From assembly GCA_010029945.1 (NCBI GenBank), contig RGQW01000070.1:1-8460 (forward strand): a stretch of 8,460 nt of DNA. The letters run 5' to 3'. This DNA is from Actinomycetota bacterium (GTDB lineage: Bacteria > Actinomycetota > Actinomycetes > S36-B12). Shown piece after piece: positions 1 to 8,460 of this stretch. The notes under the pieces were generated by a model that searched no databases, had not been told where the DNA came from, and saw nothing but the letters and a program-made list of their open reading frames with translations. Numbering within the stretch: position 1 is the first letter of the stretch; each line of letters begins with the position of its first letter. A program made the translations under genes and the position numbers.

Positions 1-526
1 ACACCGCATCACCGAAGGATTCGATATCCGCGCCCTTGGCCCCGCGTTCGGCGTTCAGCACAGCAAGGGAGCTGAGATATGTAAGAAATGCGACCGCGAC
101 GACCACGGCCGTCGCGGTCCGACCGACACGCAGCCGGCTGCCCCGGCTGATCAGCCACTGACCGGCGGTGAGCACCCGCAGGACGCGCAGCACTCGGAAG
201 GCGGGAACGGCGACTGCGATCACATCGAGCGGATGGTGAACCAGGTAGGCAATGTGCTTGGGGGACAGCACGGTTCGCAGGGTGAGATCGGCAATGAAAA
301 CCACCCAAATGGCGTTCATTGCGGTGTCGAGTCGATCGAGCCCTTCAGAGGTAAGGCCCTCGTCGAGAACGTAGAACGAGTACAGGACGAGATACCCCAC
401 AGCCAAAAGCACCATCGCCAGGGCGGTGCGGCGTTCGTACGCGTCCAGTCGCCCCTGCGCTCGCACTTGCCGAGGGTTGTCCGGATCTGGCGTGCTGTCG
501 GTGATGTGAGCCCAGATTCGATCCAT
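1..526 (-). CDS. Voltage-sensor-type potassium channel / ion transporter, N-terminal part (gene runs off the left edge)
   Basis: An uninterrupted minus-strand frame runs from an in-frame stop at 602-604 to the window edge. It reads as the voltage-sensor half of a prokaryotic six-helix K+ channel. From ATG 526 the 175 visible residues show S1 (about 35-56), S2 (about 68-86), a short S3 starting HPLDVIAVAVPAF (about 98-110), an S4-like stretch AFRVLRVLRVL with arginines every third residue (R111, R114, R117), and S5 (about 137-155). The reading breaks off at ESFGDAV, where channels of this family enter the pore helix; the selectivity filter (expected TVGYG-like) is outside the window. An integral membrane protein for K+ or other cation flux is therefore inferred, and ion selectivity cannot be seen. 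The start is uncertain: ATG 526 has only a weak GGAT upstream, while GTG 592 would add 22 Ala/Ser-rich residues. Confidence 0.82.
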   Translation of the reverse strand, partial: MDRIWAHITDSTPDPDNPRQVRAQGRLDAYERRTALAMVLLAVGYLVLYSFYVLDEGLTSEGLDRLDTAMNAIWVVFIADLTLRTVLSPKHIAYLVHHPLDVIAVAVPAFRVLRVLRVLTAGQWLISRGSRLRVGRTATAVVVAVAFLTYLSSLAVLNAERGAKGADIESFGDAV

Positions 527-600
527 GCGCGAGGTATCCAACGGTGCAGGAGTCGAAGCTGCCGCCGATTCTTGACTTTGCGCCGATGCCACCAGGGCAG

Positions 601-613
601 CCTACGAGGTAGG
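601..613. repeat. Short hyphenated palindrome in the channel/TM2 divergent region
   Basis: CCTAC-GAG-GTAGG is a perfect 5-bp inverted repeat with a 3-bp centre. It lies upstream of the channel gene and just downstream (on the minus strand) of a TTGACG hexamer at 618-623 that could act as a -35 element. It could be a regulator half-site pair or chance. No matching second copy was noticed. Confidence 0.3.
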
Positions 614-685
614 ACATCGTCAACTATCGGGCAATATGCAGGGATCCGAATGGGTAATGACCACATCGCAAGACTCCTGCTGCCC

Positions 686-691
686 TAGCAT
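686..691 (+). promoter_or_regulatory. Candidate -10 element for the TM2-domain gene
   Basis: TAGCAT fits the actinobacterial TANNNT -10 pattern and lies 26 bp upstream of the chosen ATG, leaving room for a roughly 20-nt leader that includes the ribosome-binding site. No convincing -35 hexamer was found at the usual spacing. The rest of the 527-717 intergenic stretch shows only the 601-613 palindrome. Confidence 0.3.
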
Positions 692-705
692 CCGATTAGG
701 TGAAA

Positions 706-711
706 GAGAGG
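706..711 (+). promoter_or_regulatory. Ribosome-binding site that sets the TM2 gene start at 718
   Basis: GAGAGG, inside AAAGAGAGG, ends 6 nt before ATG 718. It favours that start over the in-frame GTG at 700, which would put this purine tract inside the coding sequence. Confidence 0.65.
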
Positions 712-717
712 TTCGTT

Positions 718-1038
718 ATGTCCGAAGATGAGCAAGCGGCACAAACTGCCCCGCCGTCGCAGTCACCACCGGCACCGCAGGTGCCGGTACCACCAAAACC
801 GACGGTGGACCAAAACGGAAACCCGATTAGTCCACGATCGCGTTTGGCGTGTGCCTTACTTGCCTGGATTGTGGGTATTTTTGGTGTCCACCGGTTCTAC
901 GTCGGAAAAGTGGGCACGGGCATCGCGATGATCTTCACTTTGGGTGGTCTGGGCATCTGGGTCCTCGTGGACCTAATCATGATTTTGGTGGGATCCTTCA
1001 AGGACAAAGAGGGGCGCCTCATCCTCAACTGGCAATGA
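718..1038 (+). CDS. TM2-domain membrane protein
   Basis: A 106-residue protein. Residues 1-40 are a hydrophilic, proline/glutamine-rich tail, probably cytoplasmic and disordered. They are followed by a TM2 domain: helix 1 (about 42-57, LACALLAWIVGIFGVH), the signature G56-V-H-R-F-Y-V-G63, then helix 2 (about 69-92) with TLGGLGIWVLVDLIMIL, and a short polar tail with F94-K-D-K-E-G. The G-x-HRFYxG loop and the TLGGxGxW-xxD pattern are the family hallmarks. TM2 proteins are small two-helix membrane proteins that occur widely in bacteria; their biochemical role is not established, so no function is assigned. The gene stands alone, divergent from the channel and convergent with the hydrolase. The 57-bp gap to the hydrolase stop contains no obvious terminator hairpin. 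Confidence 0.92.
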   Translation: MSEDEQAAQTAPPSQSPPAPQVPVPPKPTVDQNGNPISPRSRLACALLAWIVGIFGVHRFYVGKVGTGIAMIFTLGGLGIWVLVDLIMILVGSFKDKEGRLILNWQ

Positions 1039-1095
1039 GGAGGCGTTCGTGATGTGAGGGTGATGGTCAAGCAGGGCTCGGCGGCGGACTCTCGA

Positions 1096-1746
1096 TCACC
1101 AGCCCCGTTCCCACCACTCATCCAACGACGGCCGCTCCCGACCCAGCGTCGTATCGTCACCGTGGCCGGGGTAGATCCAGGTGTCGTCGTCGTAACGGTC
1201 GAAGATCTTCTCGACGACACCGCGGTACAGGGTCTTGAAATCTTCCGGTGACCAGGTGCGACCCACGCCACCCGGAAAGAGGCAGTCACCGGTGAACAGA
1301 TGGGTGTGTCCGTGTGGATCGTCGAACGTGAGGACCAGCGACCCGGGGGTGTGTCCGACCAGGTGGATAACACCCAGGGTGACATCGCCGACGGTGATGG
1401 ACTCTTCGTTGCGCAGTCGATGTCGCGTGGGCACATCGATCGCGTCGGCGTCCGCGTCGTGGGCGTAGGTCGGCGCCTGTGTCGCGCGGGTCACGTCGGC
1501 TAGTGCGCCCCAATGATCGTGATGGCGATGCGTGGTGACGACGCCGCTGAGTGTGTCCCCGCCCACGAGATCGAGGATCCGGGTGCCTTCGGCTGCAGCA
1601 TCGATCAGGAGTTGTTCGCCCGTAGCAGTGCAGCGCAGCAGATAGACGTTGTTGTCCATGGGGCCAACCGCAAGCTTGCGGATGACCACCGTCGACAGTT
1701 CGCGGTTGAGTGCGGGACCGCCTACGCTGGCGTGACCGGAGTACAT
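1096..1746 (-). CDS. Metallo-beta-lactamase-fold hydrolase (glyoxalase II-like)
   Basis: The 216-residue protein has the full metal-binding set of the MBL superfamily: H73-x-H75-x-D77-H78 in THRHHDHWG, H132 in GHTPGS, D154 in FTGDCLF and H195 in YPGHGDD. This points to a soluble cytoplasmic, binuclear-metal hydrolase of the hydroxyacylglutathione hydrolase-like branch. The thioester or other substrate cannot be told from sequence, and actinobacteria generally lack glutathione, so 'glyoxalase II' should not be taken literally. ATG 1746 (MYSGHASVGGP) is preferred. The frame stays open upstream into uvrA, but the added residues would be antisense to conserved UvrA sequence, and an AGGG lies just before ATG 1746. 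A homologous gene is a frequent divergent neighbour of uvrA in actinobacteria (from memory). Its 3' end converges on the TM2 gene. Confidence 0.93.
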   Translation of the reverse strand: MYSGHASVGGPALNRELSTVVIRKLAVGPMDNNVYLLRCTATGEQLLIDAAAEGTRILDLVGGDTLSGVVTTHRHHDHWGALADVTRATQAPTYAHDADADAIDVPTRHRLRNEESITVGDVTLGVIHLVGHTPGSLVLTFDDPHGHTHLFTGDCLFPGGVGRTWSPEDFKTLYRGVVEKIFDRYDDDTWIYPGHGDDTTLGRERPSLDEWWERGW

Positions 1747-1750
1747 GTTC

Positions 1751-1771
1751 GGCACCCTAGCGACAGGTGCC
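1751..1771. repeat. 6-bp perfect inverted repeat (hairpin) between the hydrolase gene and uvrA
   Basis: GGCACC at 1751-1756 and GGTGCC at 1766-1771 are perfect inverted copies around a 9-nt spacer, in the 55-bp divergent gap. On the hydrolase mRNA the hairpin would end 4 nt before the AUG, and the presumed Shine-Dalgarno AGGG (1755-1758, minus strand) partly falls in the stem. It could be an operator serving both genes, an RNA hairpin affecting hydrolase translation, or chance. Confidence 0.45.
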
Positions 1772-1786
1772 CGCGGGAATAGTGCC

Positions 1787-1796
1787 GAGAAAGGGG
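1787..1796 (+). promoter_or_regulatory. Ribosome-binding site that sets the uvrA start at GTG 1802
   Basis: GAGAAAGGGG ends 5 nt before GTG 1802 and 2 nt before TTG 1799. The spacing favours GTG 1802. This yields the N-terminus MVGESLVVRGAREHNL, which matches the usual start of UvrA just ahead of the RGAREHNL motif. Confidence 0.7.
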
Positions 1797-1801
1797 CCTT
1801 G

Positions 1802-4637
<2,836 letters not shown>

Positions 4638-4662
4638 ACGCGCCGTCGGCGAAACGGTCACG

Positions 4663-4668
4663 TACCAT
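4663..4668 (+). promoter_or_regulatory. Candidate -10 element for a leaderless Rieske-gene transcript
   Basis: TACCAT fits TANNNT and ends 6 nt before ATG 4675, the geometry at which transcription would begin at the A of the start codon. No Shine-Dalgarno sequence precedes this ATG, which fits leaderless translation, common in actinobacteria. No clear -35 is present. The uvrA-Rieske gap (4638-4674) shows no terminator hairpin, so read-through from uvrA is also possible. Confidence 0.35.
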
Positions 4669-4674
4669 GACCAC

Positions 4675-5205
4675 ATGGCATCTGCACTTCGACGACGTGA
4701 CGTTATTGCCGGTGGTGGCCTCGTAGCCGTCGGCGGCATCCTGGTGGCCTGCGGCGGGGGTGACGGCGCTTCTGAGGACACTGCGGCTTCTGCCGAGGCT
4801 GCACCATCGCCCTCACAGACGCCGGACGCTTCGACGCCGGAGGCCGCACCGAGCTCGGCCGAAGAAACGAACGTCGACGATGTCGAAGGTGCGGAGGAGG
4901 CTGCTTCGCAGGAGGCGGTTGATGGACTCGCATCGGTGGACGAGATTCCTGTCGAAGGTGGAGTGGTGATTTCCGATCCGCCCGTCGTGCTGGTGCAACC
5001 GACGTCCGGAGACGTCAAAGGCTTTAGTGCGGTGTGCCCGCACCAGGGATGCTTGGTGTCGTCGGTGGAGTCCAACGAGATCCTGTGTCCCTGCCACGGA
5101 TCGCTTTTCTCTGCCACGGACGGCAGCGTGATCACCGGACCTGCATCCGAAGGCCTACCGGCGGTTCCCGTGGAGGTGCAGGGCAACTCGGTCGTCCTCG
5201 CTTAG
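4675..5205 (+). CDS. Rieske [2Fe-2S] lipoprotein with Tat-like signal
   Basis: This 176-residue protein begins with an arginine triplet (R6-R7-R8-D-V), a hydrophobic stretch, and a lipobox LVAC with C26 as the predicted lipidated cysteine. It is likely exported folded by Tat and anchored to the outer face of the membrane. Residues about 30-95 form an Ala/Ser/Glu/Asp/Pro-rich acidic tether. The C-terminal Rieske domain has C121-P-H123-Q-G-C126 and C138-P-C140-H141-G-S. Cluster ligands would be C121, H123, C138 and H141, and C126-C140 would form the disulfide seen in Rieske folds. An electron-transfer role is inferred; it is much shorter than a cytochrome bc1 Rieske subunit and has no oxygenase domain, so its partner is unknown. 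Its stop lies within the uvrC ribosome-binding site. The 52-nt overlap with the uvrA reading frame is an artefact of the uvrA frameshift. Confidence 0.93.
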   Translation: MASALRRRDVIAGGGLVAVGGILVACGGGDGASEDTAASAEAAPSPSQTPDASTPEAAPSSAEETNVDDVEGAEEAASQEAVDGLASVDEIPVEGGVVISDPPVVLVQPTSGDVKGFSAVCPHQGCLVSSVESNEILCPCHGSLFSATDGSVITGPASEGLPAVPVEVQGNSVVLA

Positions 5206-5209
5206 GGGA
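5204..5209 (+). promoter_or_regulatory. uvrC ribosome-binding site overlapping the Rieske stop codon
   Basis: AGGGGA starts inside the TAG stop (5203-5205) of the Rieske gene and ends 6 nt before ATG 5216. This layout suggests translation of uvrC is coupled to the upstream gene. Confidence 0.65.
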
Positions 5210-5215
5210 TCGACG

Positions 5216-7141
5216 ATGGCCGATCCCAGCGAATACCGGCCGGCCTCTGGATCAATTCCGCAAGCGCCCGGCGTCTACCGTTTCCGGGACGCCCACGGAC
5301 GTGTTGTGTATGTGGGCAAGGCGCGGTCGCTGCGCTCCCGACTCAACTCATACTTTGCTGACTTCACCGCACTTCATCCGCGAACACAATCGATGCTGAC
5401 GGCGGCCAACAGCGTCGACTGGGTTGTGGTGGCAAACGAAGTCGAGGCGCTTGCCCTGGAATTCACGTGGATCAAGGAGTACGACCCGCGCTTCAACGTC
5501 AAGTACCGCGACGACAAGTCCTACCCATACCTTGCCCTGACTATCTCCGAAGCATTTCCACGCGCTGCGGTGGTCCGCGAGCCTCGACGAAAGGGAACCC
5601 GGTACTTCGGTCCCTACGCCCATGCATGGGCCATTCGAGAGACCCTCGACGAGTTGACGAAAGTGTTCGGAGTTCGAACGTGTCGAGATGGCGTCTTCAA
5701 GCGGGCCGCGCAGTTGGGGCGGCCATGCCTGCTTGGCTATATCGACAAGTGCGCGGCGCCATGTGTGGGTCGCATAGACGAAGAGCAGTATCGGCAACGC
5801 GTGGACGACATGAGTCGCTTCCTCGGTGGGCAAACGGACTCGTTCATCAAGGACATGCGCGCATCGATGGAGCAGGCCTCCATGCGCCAGGACTACGAGG
5901 AGGCGGGTCGATGGCGGGATCGGATGGGCGCGCTGACGCGCGCAATGGAGCGCAATGCCGTCGTCCTCGGTGATAGCACCGATGCCGACGTTGTTGGTCT
6001 CCATGACGATCCCTTGGAGGTGGGCGTCCAGGTCTTCCACGTCCGCGCGGGTCGACTGATCGGTGAACGAAGTTTTATCGTCGAGAAGGCAGAAGATCTC
6101 ACCGTCGGTGGCTACGGGGAACGCGTTCTCCAACGGTTGTATGCCGCGCGCGAGGGCGTAGAAATCGACAGCGCCGTGCCACCGCGAGAGATCCTCGTGT
6201 CACACGCCCCCGCGGACAGCGATGCGGTCGCGCATTGGCTGAGCTCACGCCGAGGATCCACGGTAGAAATCAGGGTGCCCCAGCGTGGGGACAAGCGGGC
6301 CTTGATGGAAACGGCAACGACCAATGCAGCCGAGGCCTTGATGCGGCACCGAATGCGGCGCTCGAGCGATTTGACATCACGGAGCGAGGCGATTGCGGAA
6401 CTACAGACGTATCTGGATCTCGCCGAAGCACCGTTGCGCATCGAATGTATCGATGTGTCGACGCTGCAAGGCACGGACACGGTCGCATCACTCGTGGTGT
6501 TCGAAGACGGTCTTCCGCGCAAGCGCGACTACCGAACGTTCATCATTCGGACCGAGGGAGCAGACGATCTTGCGTCGGTTCGCGAAGTGGTGGAACGGCG
6601 CTTCGCACGAGTCAAGCGAGCGGAGTCGGAGGCAGAGGATGCTGTGGATGTGCCGGGCGAACGCGAGGCTGGGCGTGAGAAGGGCGGCCCGCAGTCCTTT
6701 GCCTATCCGCCGGGCCTGCTCGTGATTGACGGCGGCGCACCACAGGTCGCTGCTGCCCAACAGGCTTTGACGGAGAGCGGTGTTGGCGATATCCCCGTTG
6801 TTGGGTTAGCCAAGAGGCTGGAGGAGGTGTGGACGCCGGAGTCTGCAGATCCCGTCATCCTCCCTCGGACCAGCGAAGCGCTGTATCTCCTGCAACGGAT
6901 TCGGGACGAGGCGCACCGAACGGCGATTGCTCTGCACCGCAAGCGCCGGACGGCACGGCAACGGCGCAGCGCACTCGATGACATTCCCGGTCTCGGTCCC
7001 AAGAAGGCGGCGGCCCTGCTGGCCCATTTCGGTTCCGTTCGTTCGATCCGCGCGGCCTCGACCGACGAACTTCAGGAGGTTCCCGGAATTGGCCCTACGG
7101 TCGCCACCACCGTGCATGAGGCGCTAGCGTCGTCATCATGA
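5216..7141 (+). CDS. uvrC: UvrABC system protein C, dual-incision excinuclease
   Basis: UvrC makes the 3' and 5' cuts around a lesion after UvrB is loaded. The 641-residue protein is full length for the family. The N-terminal GIY-YIG nuclease has G19-V-Y21, Y32-V-G34, a basic RSLRSR segment (37-42) and E82. Four cysteines, C156, C171, C179 and C183, match the iron-sulfur cluster ligands reported for UvrC. A UVR domain for UvrB contact lies at about 208-245. The RNase H-like 5' nuclease carries D413 (IDVS), D505 (VIDGG) and H567 (DEAHR), the expected catalytic triad. Tandem helix-hairpin-helix motifs PGLGPKK (591-597) and PGIGPTVA (623-630) end the protein. Residue 416 is Thr where most UvrC proteins have His (DVSH/DISH). 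The gene lies 10 nt after the Rieske gene and 10 nt before rapZ, as in an operon. Confidence 0.97.
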   Translation: MADPSEYRPASGSIPQAPGVYRFRDAHGRVVYVGKARSLRSRLNSYFADFTALHPRTQSMLTAANSVDWVVVANEVEALALEFTWIKEYDPRFNVKYRDDKSYPYLALTISEAFPRAAVVREPRRKGTRYFGPYAHAWAIRETLDELTKVFGVRTCRDGVFKRAAQLGRPCLLGYIDKCAAPCVGRIDEEQYRQRVDDMSRFLGGQTDSFIKDMRASMEQASMRQDYEEAGRWRDRMGALTRAMERNAVVLGDSTDADVVGLHDDPLEVGVQVFHVRAGRLIGERSFIVEKAEDLTVGGYGERVLQRLYAAREGVEIDSAVPPREILVSHAPADSDAVAHWLSSRRGSTVEIRVPQRGDKRALMETATTNAAEALMRHRMRRSSDLTSRSEAIAELQTYLDLAEAPLRIECIDVSTLQGTDTVASLVVFEDGLPRKRDYRTFIIRTEGADDLASVREVVERRFARVKRAESEAEDAVDVPGEREAGREKGGPQSFAYPPGLLVIDGGAPQVAAAQQALTESGVGDIPVVGLAKRLEEVWTPESADPVILPRTSEALYLLQRIRDEAHRTAIALHRKRRTARQRRSALDDIPGLGPKKAAALLAHFGSVRSIRAASTDELQEVPGIGPTVATTVHEALASSS

Positions 7142-7142
7142 C

Positions 7143-7147
7143 GAGGT
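7143..7147 (+). promoter_or_regulatory. Ribosome-binding site of rapZ
   Basis: GAGGT lies 4 nt before ATG 7152, in the 10-nt gap after the uvrC stop. The spacing is on the short side but no better start is nearby. Confidence 0.5.
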
Positions 7148-7151
7148 CACG

Positions 7152-8015
7152 ATGACGACGGAGGCTTTCGATGTTCTTCTCGTGACGGGTATGTCCGGTG
7201 CGGGTCGATCGACCGCGGCCCGCGCTCTCGAGGACGCCGGATGGTTCGTCATCGACAACATTCCACCCATGTTGATCGGGGCGGCGATCGACGTCGCCGT
7301 GGAGAACCCCGACGTGCATCGGGTCGCCGTGGTCGTCGATGCCCGCGGCGGATCCTTCTTCCCGCAGTTGACCGAGGCGATGGCCAACCTTCGTCGCGAC
7401 GGAGTCGACCTTCAGGTGCTCTTCCTCGAGGCATCCGAGGAATCCCTCGTCCGACGATTCGAATCGTCGCGTAGGCCGCACCCGCTGCAGGAAGGAAACC
7501 GCATCCTCGACGGCCTGAGACGGGAGCGGCTCGTACTCGGTGATCTTCGATCGACCGCGGATCTGGTCATCGACACCACTCATTTGAACGTGCACGAACT
7601 ACGGCGCGCCATCGATGCCGCCTTCGCTGAGCCTGACGAGCGTCTGCGAGTCACGATCATGTCCTTCGGCTTCAAGCACGGCATACCGGTGGATGCCGAC
7701 ATGGTTGCCGATGCCCGTTTCCTGCCGAATCCATTCTGGGATGAGTCGTTGCGGGACCTGACAGGCCGTGACGCCGCGGTCGCTGATGCGGTTCTCGCCG
7801 GAGACGGAGCAGATGCATTTCTGGAACATCTGGCTGCCCTCGTTCGAACCACGAGAGACGGCTATCTGCGGGAAGGAAAGCGATTCGTCACTGTGGCTGT
7901 GGGGTGCACGGGCGGCAAGCATCGCAGCGTGGCACTCGCCGAGGCCTTGTCCAGCATGTTGGCTTCACCGCATGCCGTCGTCGGGGTCGAGCACCGAGAT
8001 CTCGGCAAGGAGTAG
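7152..8015 (+). CDS. rapZ: RapZ / YvcJ family nucleotide-binding protein
   Basis: The 287-residue protein matches the full RapZ (YvcJ/YhbJ) family. The N-terminal P-loop is G13-M-S-G-A-G-R-S-T21, with Arg19 where enteric members have Lys, as I recall for actinobacterial members. It is followed by the family motif VIDNIPP (33-39) and VVDARGG (61-67). The C-terminal domain carries SFGFKHGIP (171-179), ARFLPNPFW (188-196), LTGRDAAV (203-210) and GCTGGKHRSV (251-260). In enteric bacteria RapZ guides decay of the GlmZ RNA and so tunes glucosamine-6-phosphate synthase. That RNA is not expected in actinobacteria, so the role here is better stated as a nucleotide-binding regulator, possibly tied to cell-wall precursor supply. 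The gene is packed between uvrC and yvcK, and the ribosome-binding site of yvcK lies in its last codons. Confidence 0.95.
   Translation: MTTEAFDVLLVTGMSGAGRSTAARALEDAGWFVIDNIPPMLIGAAIDVAVENPDVHRVAVVVDARGGSFFPQLTEAMANLRRDGVDLQVLFLEASEESLVRRFESSRRPHPLQEGNRILDGLRRERLVLGDLRSTADLVIDTTHLNVHELRRAIDAAFAEPDERLRVTIMSFGFKHGIPVDADMVADARFLPNPFWDESLRDLTGRDAAVADAVLAGDGADAFLEHLAALVRTTRDGYLREGKRFVTVAVGCTGGKHRSVALAEALSSMLASPHAVVGVEHRDLGKE
8007..8012 (+). promoter_or_regulatory. Strong ribosome-binding site of yvcK inside the end of rapZ
   Basis: AAGGAG ends 6 nt before ATG 8019 and lies wholly in the last codons of rapZ. It confirms the yvcK start and implies translational coupling. Confidence 0.75.
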
Positions 8016-8018
8016 GGC

Positions 8019-8460
8019 ATGGGTGACGCCAACACCCCCCACTCTGGCCAGCCGTTGGTTGCGGCTCTTGGTGGGGGACATGGATTAGCGGTCAGCCTGC
8101 GGGCACTTCAACGTGTGACCGATCACGTGACAGCGATCGTGGGAGTCGCCGATGACGGTGGGTCGAGTGGACGGCTGCGTCGAGAGCGGGGGATTTTGCC
8201 TCCGGGAGACCTCCGTATGGCCCTGGCCGCCTTGTGTGACGCCGATGTCCAGACTCGACCCTGGGTCGAGGTCCTGCAATTTCGATTCTCTGATGGTGGT
8301 GAGCTATCTGGACATCCCCTCGGAAATCTGTTGCTGTCCGCGTTGTGGGAGAAGACATCCGATCCAGTGGCAGGACTCGATGAATTGATCGGTCTGCTGG
8401 GATGTGGCGGTCGGGTTCTGCCGTGTTGCGTCGAACCCTTGGAAATCGTCGCGTCCATCC
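8019..8460 (+). CDS. yvcK: YvcK/GlmR (CofD-like) gluconeogenesis factor, N-terminal part (gene runs off the right edge)
   Basis: The frame opens 3 nt after the rapZ stop and stays open to the window edge, giving 147 residues. It begins MGDANTPHSGQPLVAALGGGHGLAVSL, with the glycine-rich nucleotide-sugar binding loop LGGGHGL at about 17-23. It continues with VADDGGSSGRLRRERGILPPGDLRMALAAL (about 46-75), including the D-D-G-G-S-S-G signature of the YvcK/CofD-like family, then GHPLGNLLLSALW and GRVLPCCVEPLEI. YvcK (GlmR) binds UDP-GlcNAc and is needed for growth on gluconeogenic carbon and for envelope integrity in Gram-positives; the mycobacterial homologue is CuvA. More than half of the usual length of about 320 residues is missing. 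In related genomes whiA usually follows. Confidence 0.95.
   Translation, partial: MGDANTPHSGQPLVAALGGGHGLAVSLRALQRVTDHVTAIVGVADDGGSSGRLRRERGILPPGDLRMALAALCDADVQTRPWVEVLQFRFSDGGELSGHPLGNLLLSALWEKTSDPVAGLDELIGLLGCGGRVLPCCVEPLEIVASI

Noticed and set aside
233..688. 151-codon plus-strand open frame over the channel gene
   Set aside because: The minus strand encodes clear voltage-sensor helices here; the plus frame gives a composition without domains.
1745..1801. Upstream ATG 1745 as the uvrA start
   Set aside because: It adds 19 residues with no UvrA similarity, has no ribosome-binding site, and overlaps the hydrolase start. GTG 1802 has a good ribosome-binding site and the expected N-terminus.
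1747..1801. SOS (LexA) box upstream of uvrA
   Set aside because: No TCGAAC-N4-GTTCGA-like sequence is present in the gap; damage induction cannot be supported from this window.
5348..6133. 261-codon minus-strand open frame opposite uvrC
   Set aside because: It lies wholly antisense to conserved UvrC coding sequence, has no recognisable domain, and is explained by high GC content.
7844..7860. Inverted repeat CTCGT/ACGAG around TCGAACC
   Set aside because: It lies inside conserved rapZ coding sequence and needs no regulatory explanation.

Overview
The window looks like chromosomal core sequence from a GC-rich Gram-positive actinobacterium. The evidence is the protein families (actinobacterial-type UvrA, UvrC, RapZ with a GMSGAGRST P-loop, YvcK/GlmR), GTG start use, and the tight uvrC-rapZ-yvcK order, which in actinobacteria is usually followed by whiA and glycolytic genes. 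The genus cannot be fixed from the sequence; a Mycobacteriales-like organism is one reasonable guess.

Layout. The left edge cuts a minus-strand voltage-sensor-type potassium channel gene whose pore half lies outside the window (1-526). A divergent intergenic stretch (527-717) separates it from a small TM2-domain membrane protein (718-1038, plus). A minus-strand metallo-beta-lactamase-fold hydrolase (1096-1746) converges on TM2 and diverges from uvrA across only 55 bp. uvrA (1802-4637) is essentially complete, but a run of seven G at 4534-4540 throws the last about 32 codons out of frame. As written, the ORF reads past its natural stop into the next gene. A Rieske [2Fe-2S] lipoprotein gene (4675-5205), uvrC (5216-7141), rapZ (7152-8015) and the start of yvcK/glmR (8019 to the right edge) follow on the plus strand. 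Gaps between them are 3-10 bp, which is operon-like.

How the genes relate. UvrA and UvrC are the damage-recognition and dual-incision proteins of nucleotide excision repair; uvrB is not in the window. RapZ and YvcK belong to a conserved cell-envelope/central-carbon regulatory module. The Rieske lipoprotein is predicted to sit outside the membrane, so its placement between the two repair genes is more likely shared transcription than a shared reaction.

I do not see a new defence, mobile or CRISPR-like system. The points most worth checking are the uvrA frameshift, two unusual substitutions at normally conserved positions in UvrA and UvrC, a hairpin over the hydrolase ribosome-binding site, and the Rieske gene inside the repair cluster.
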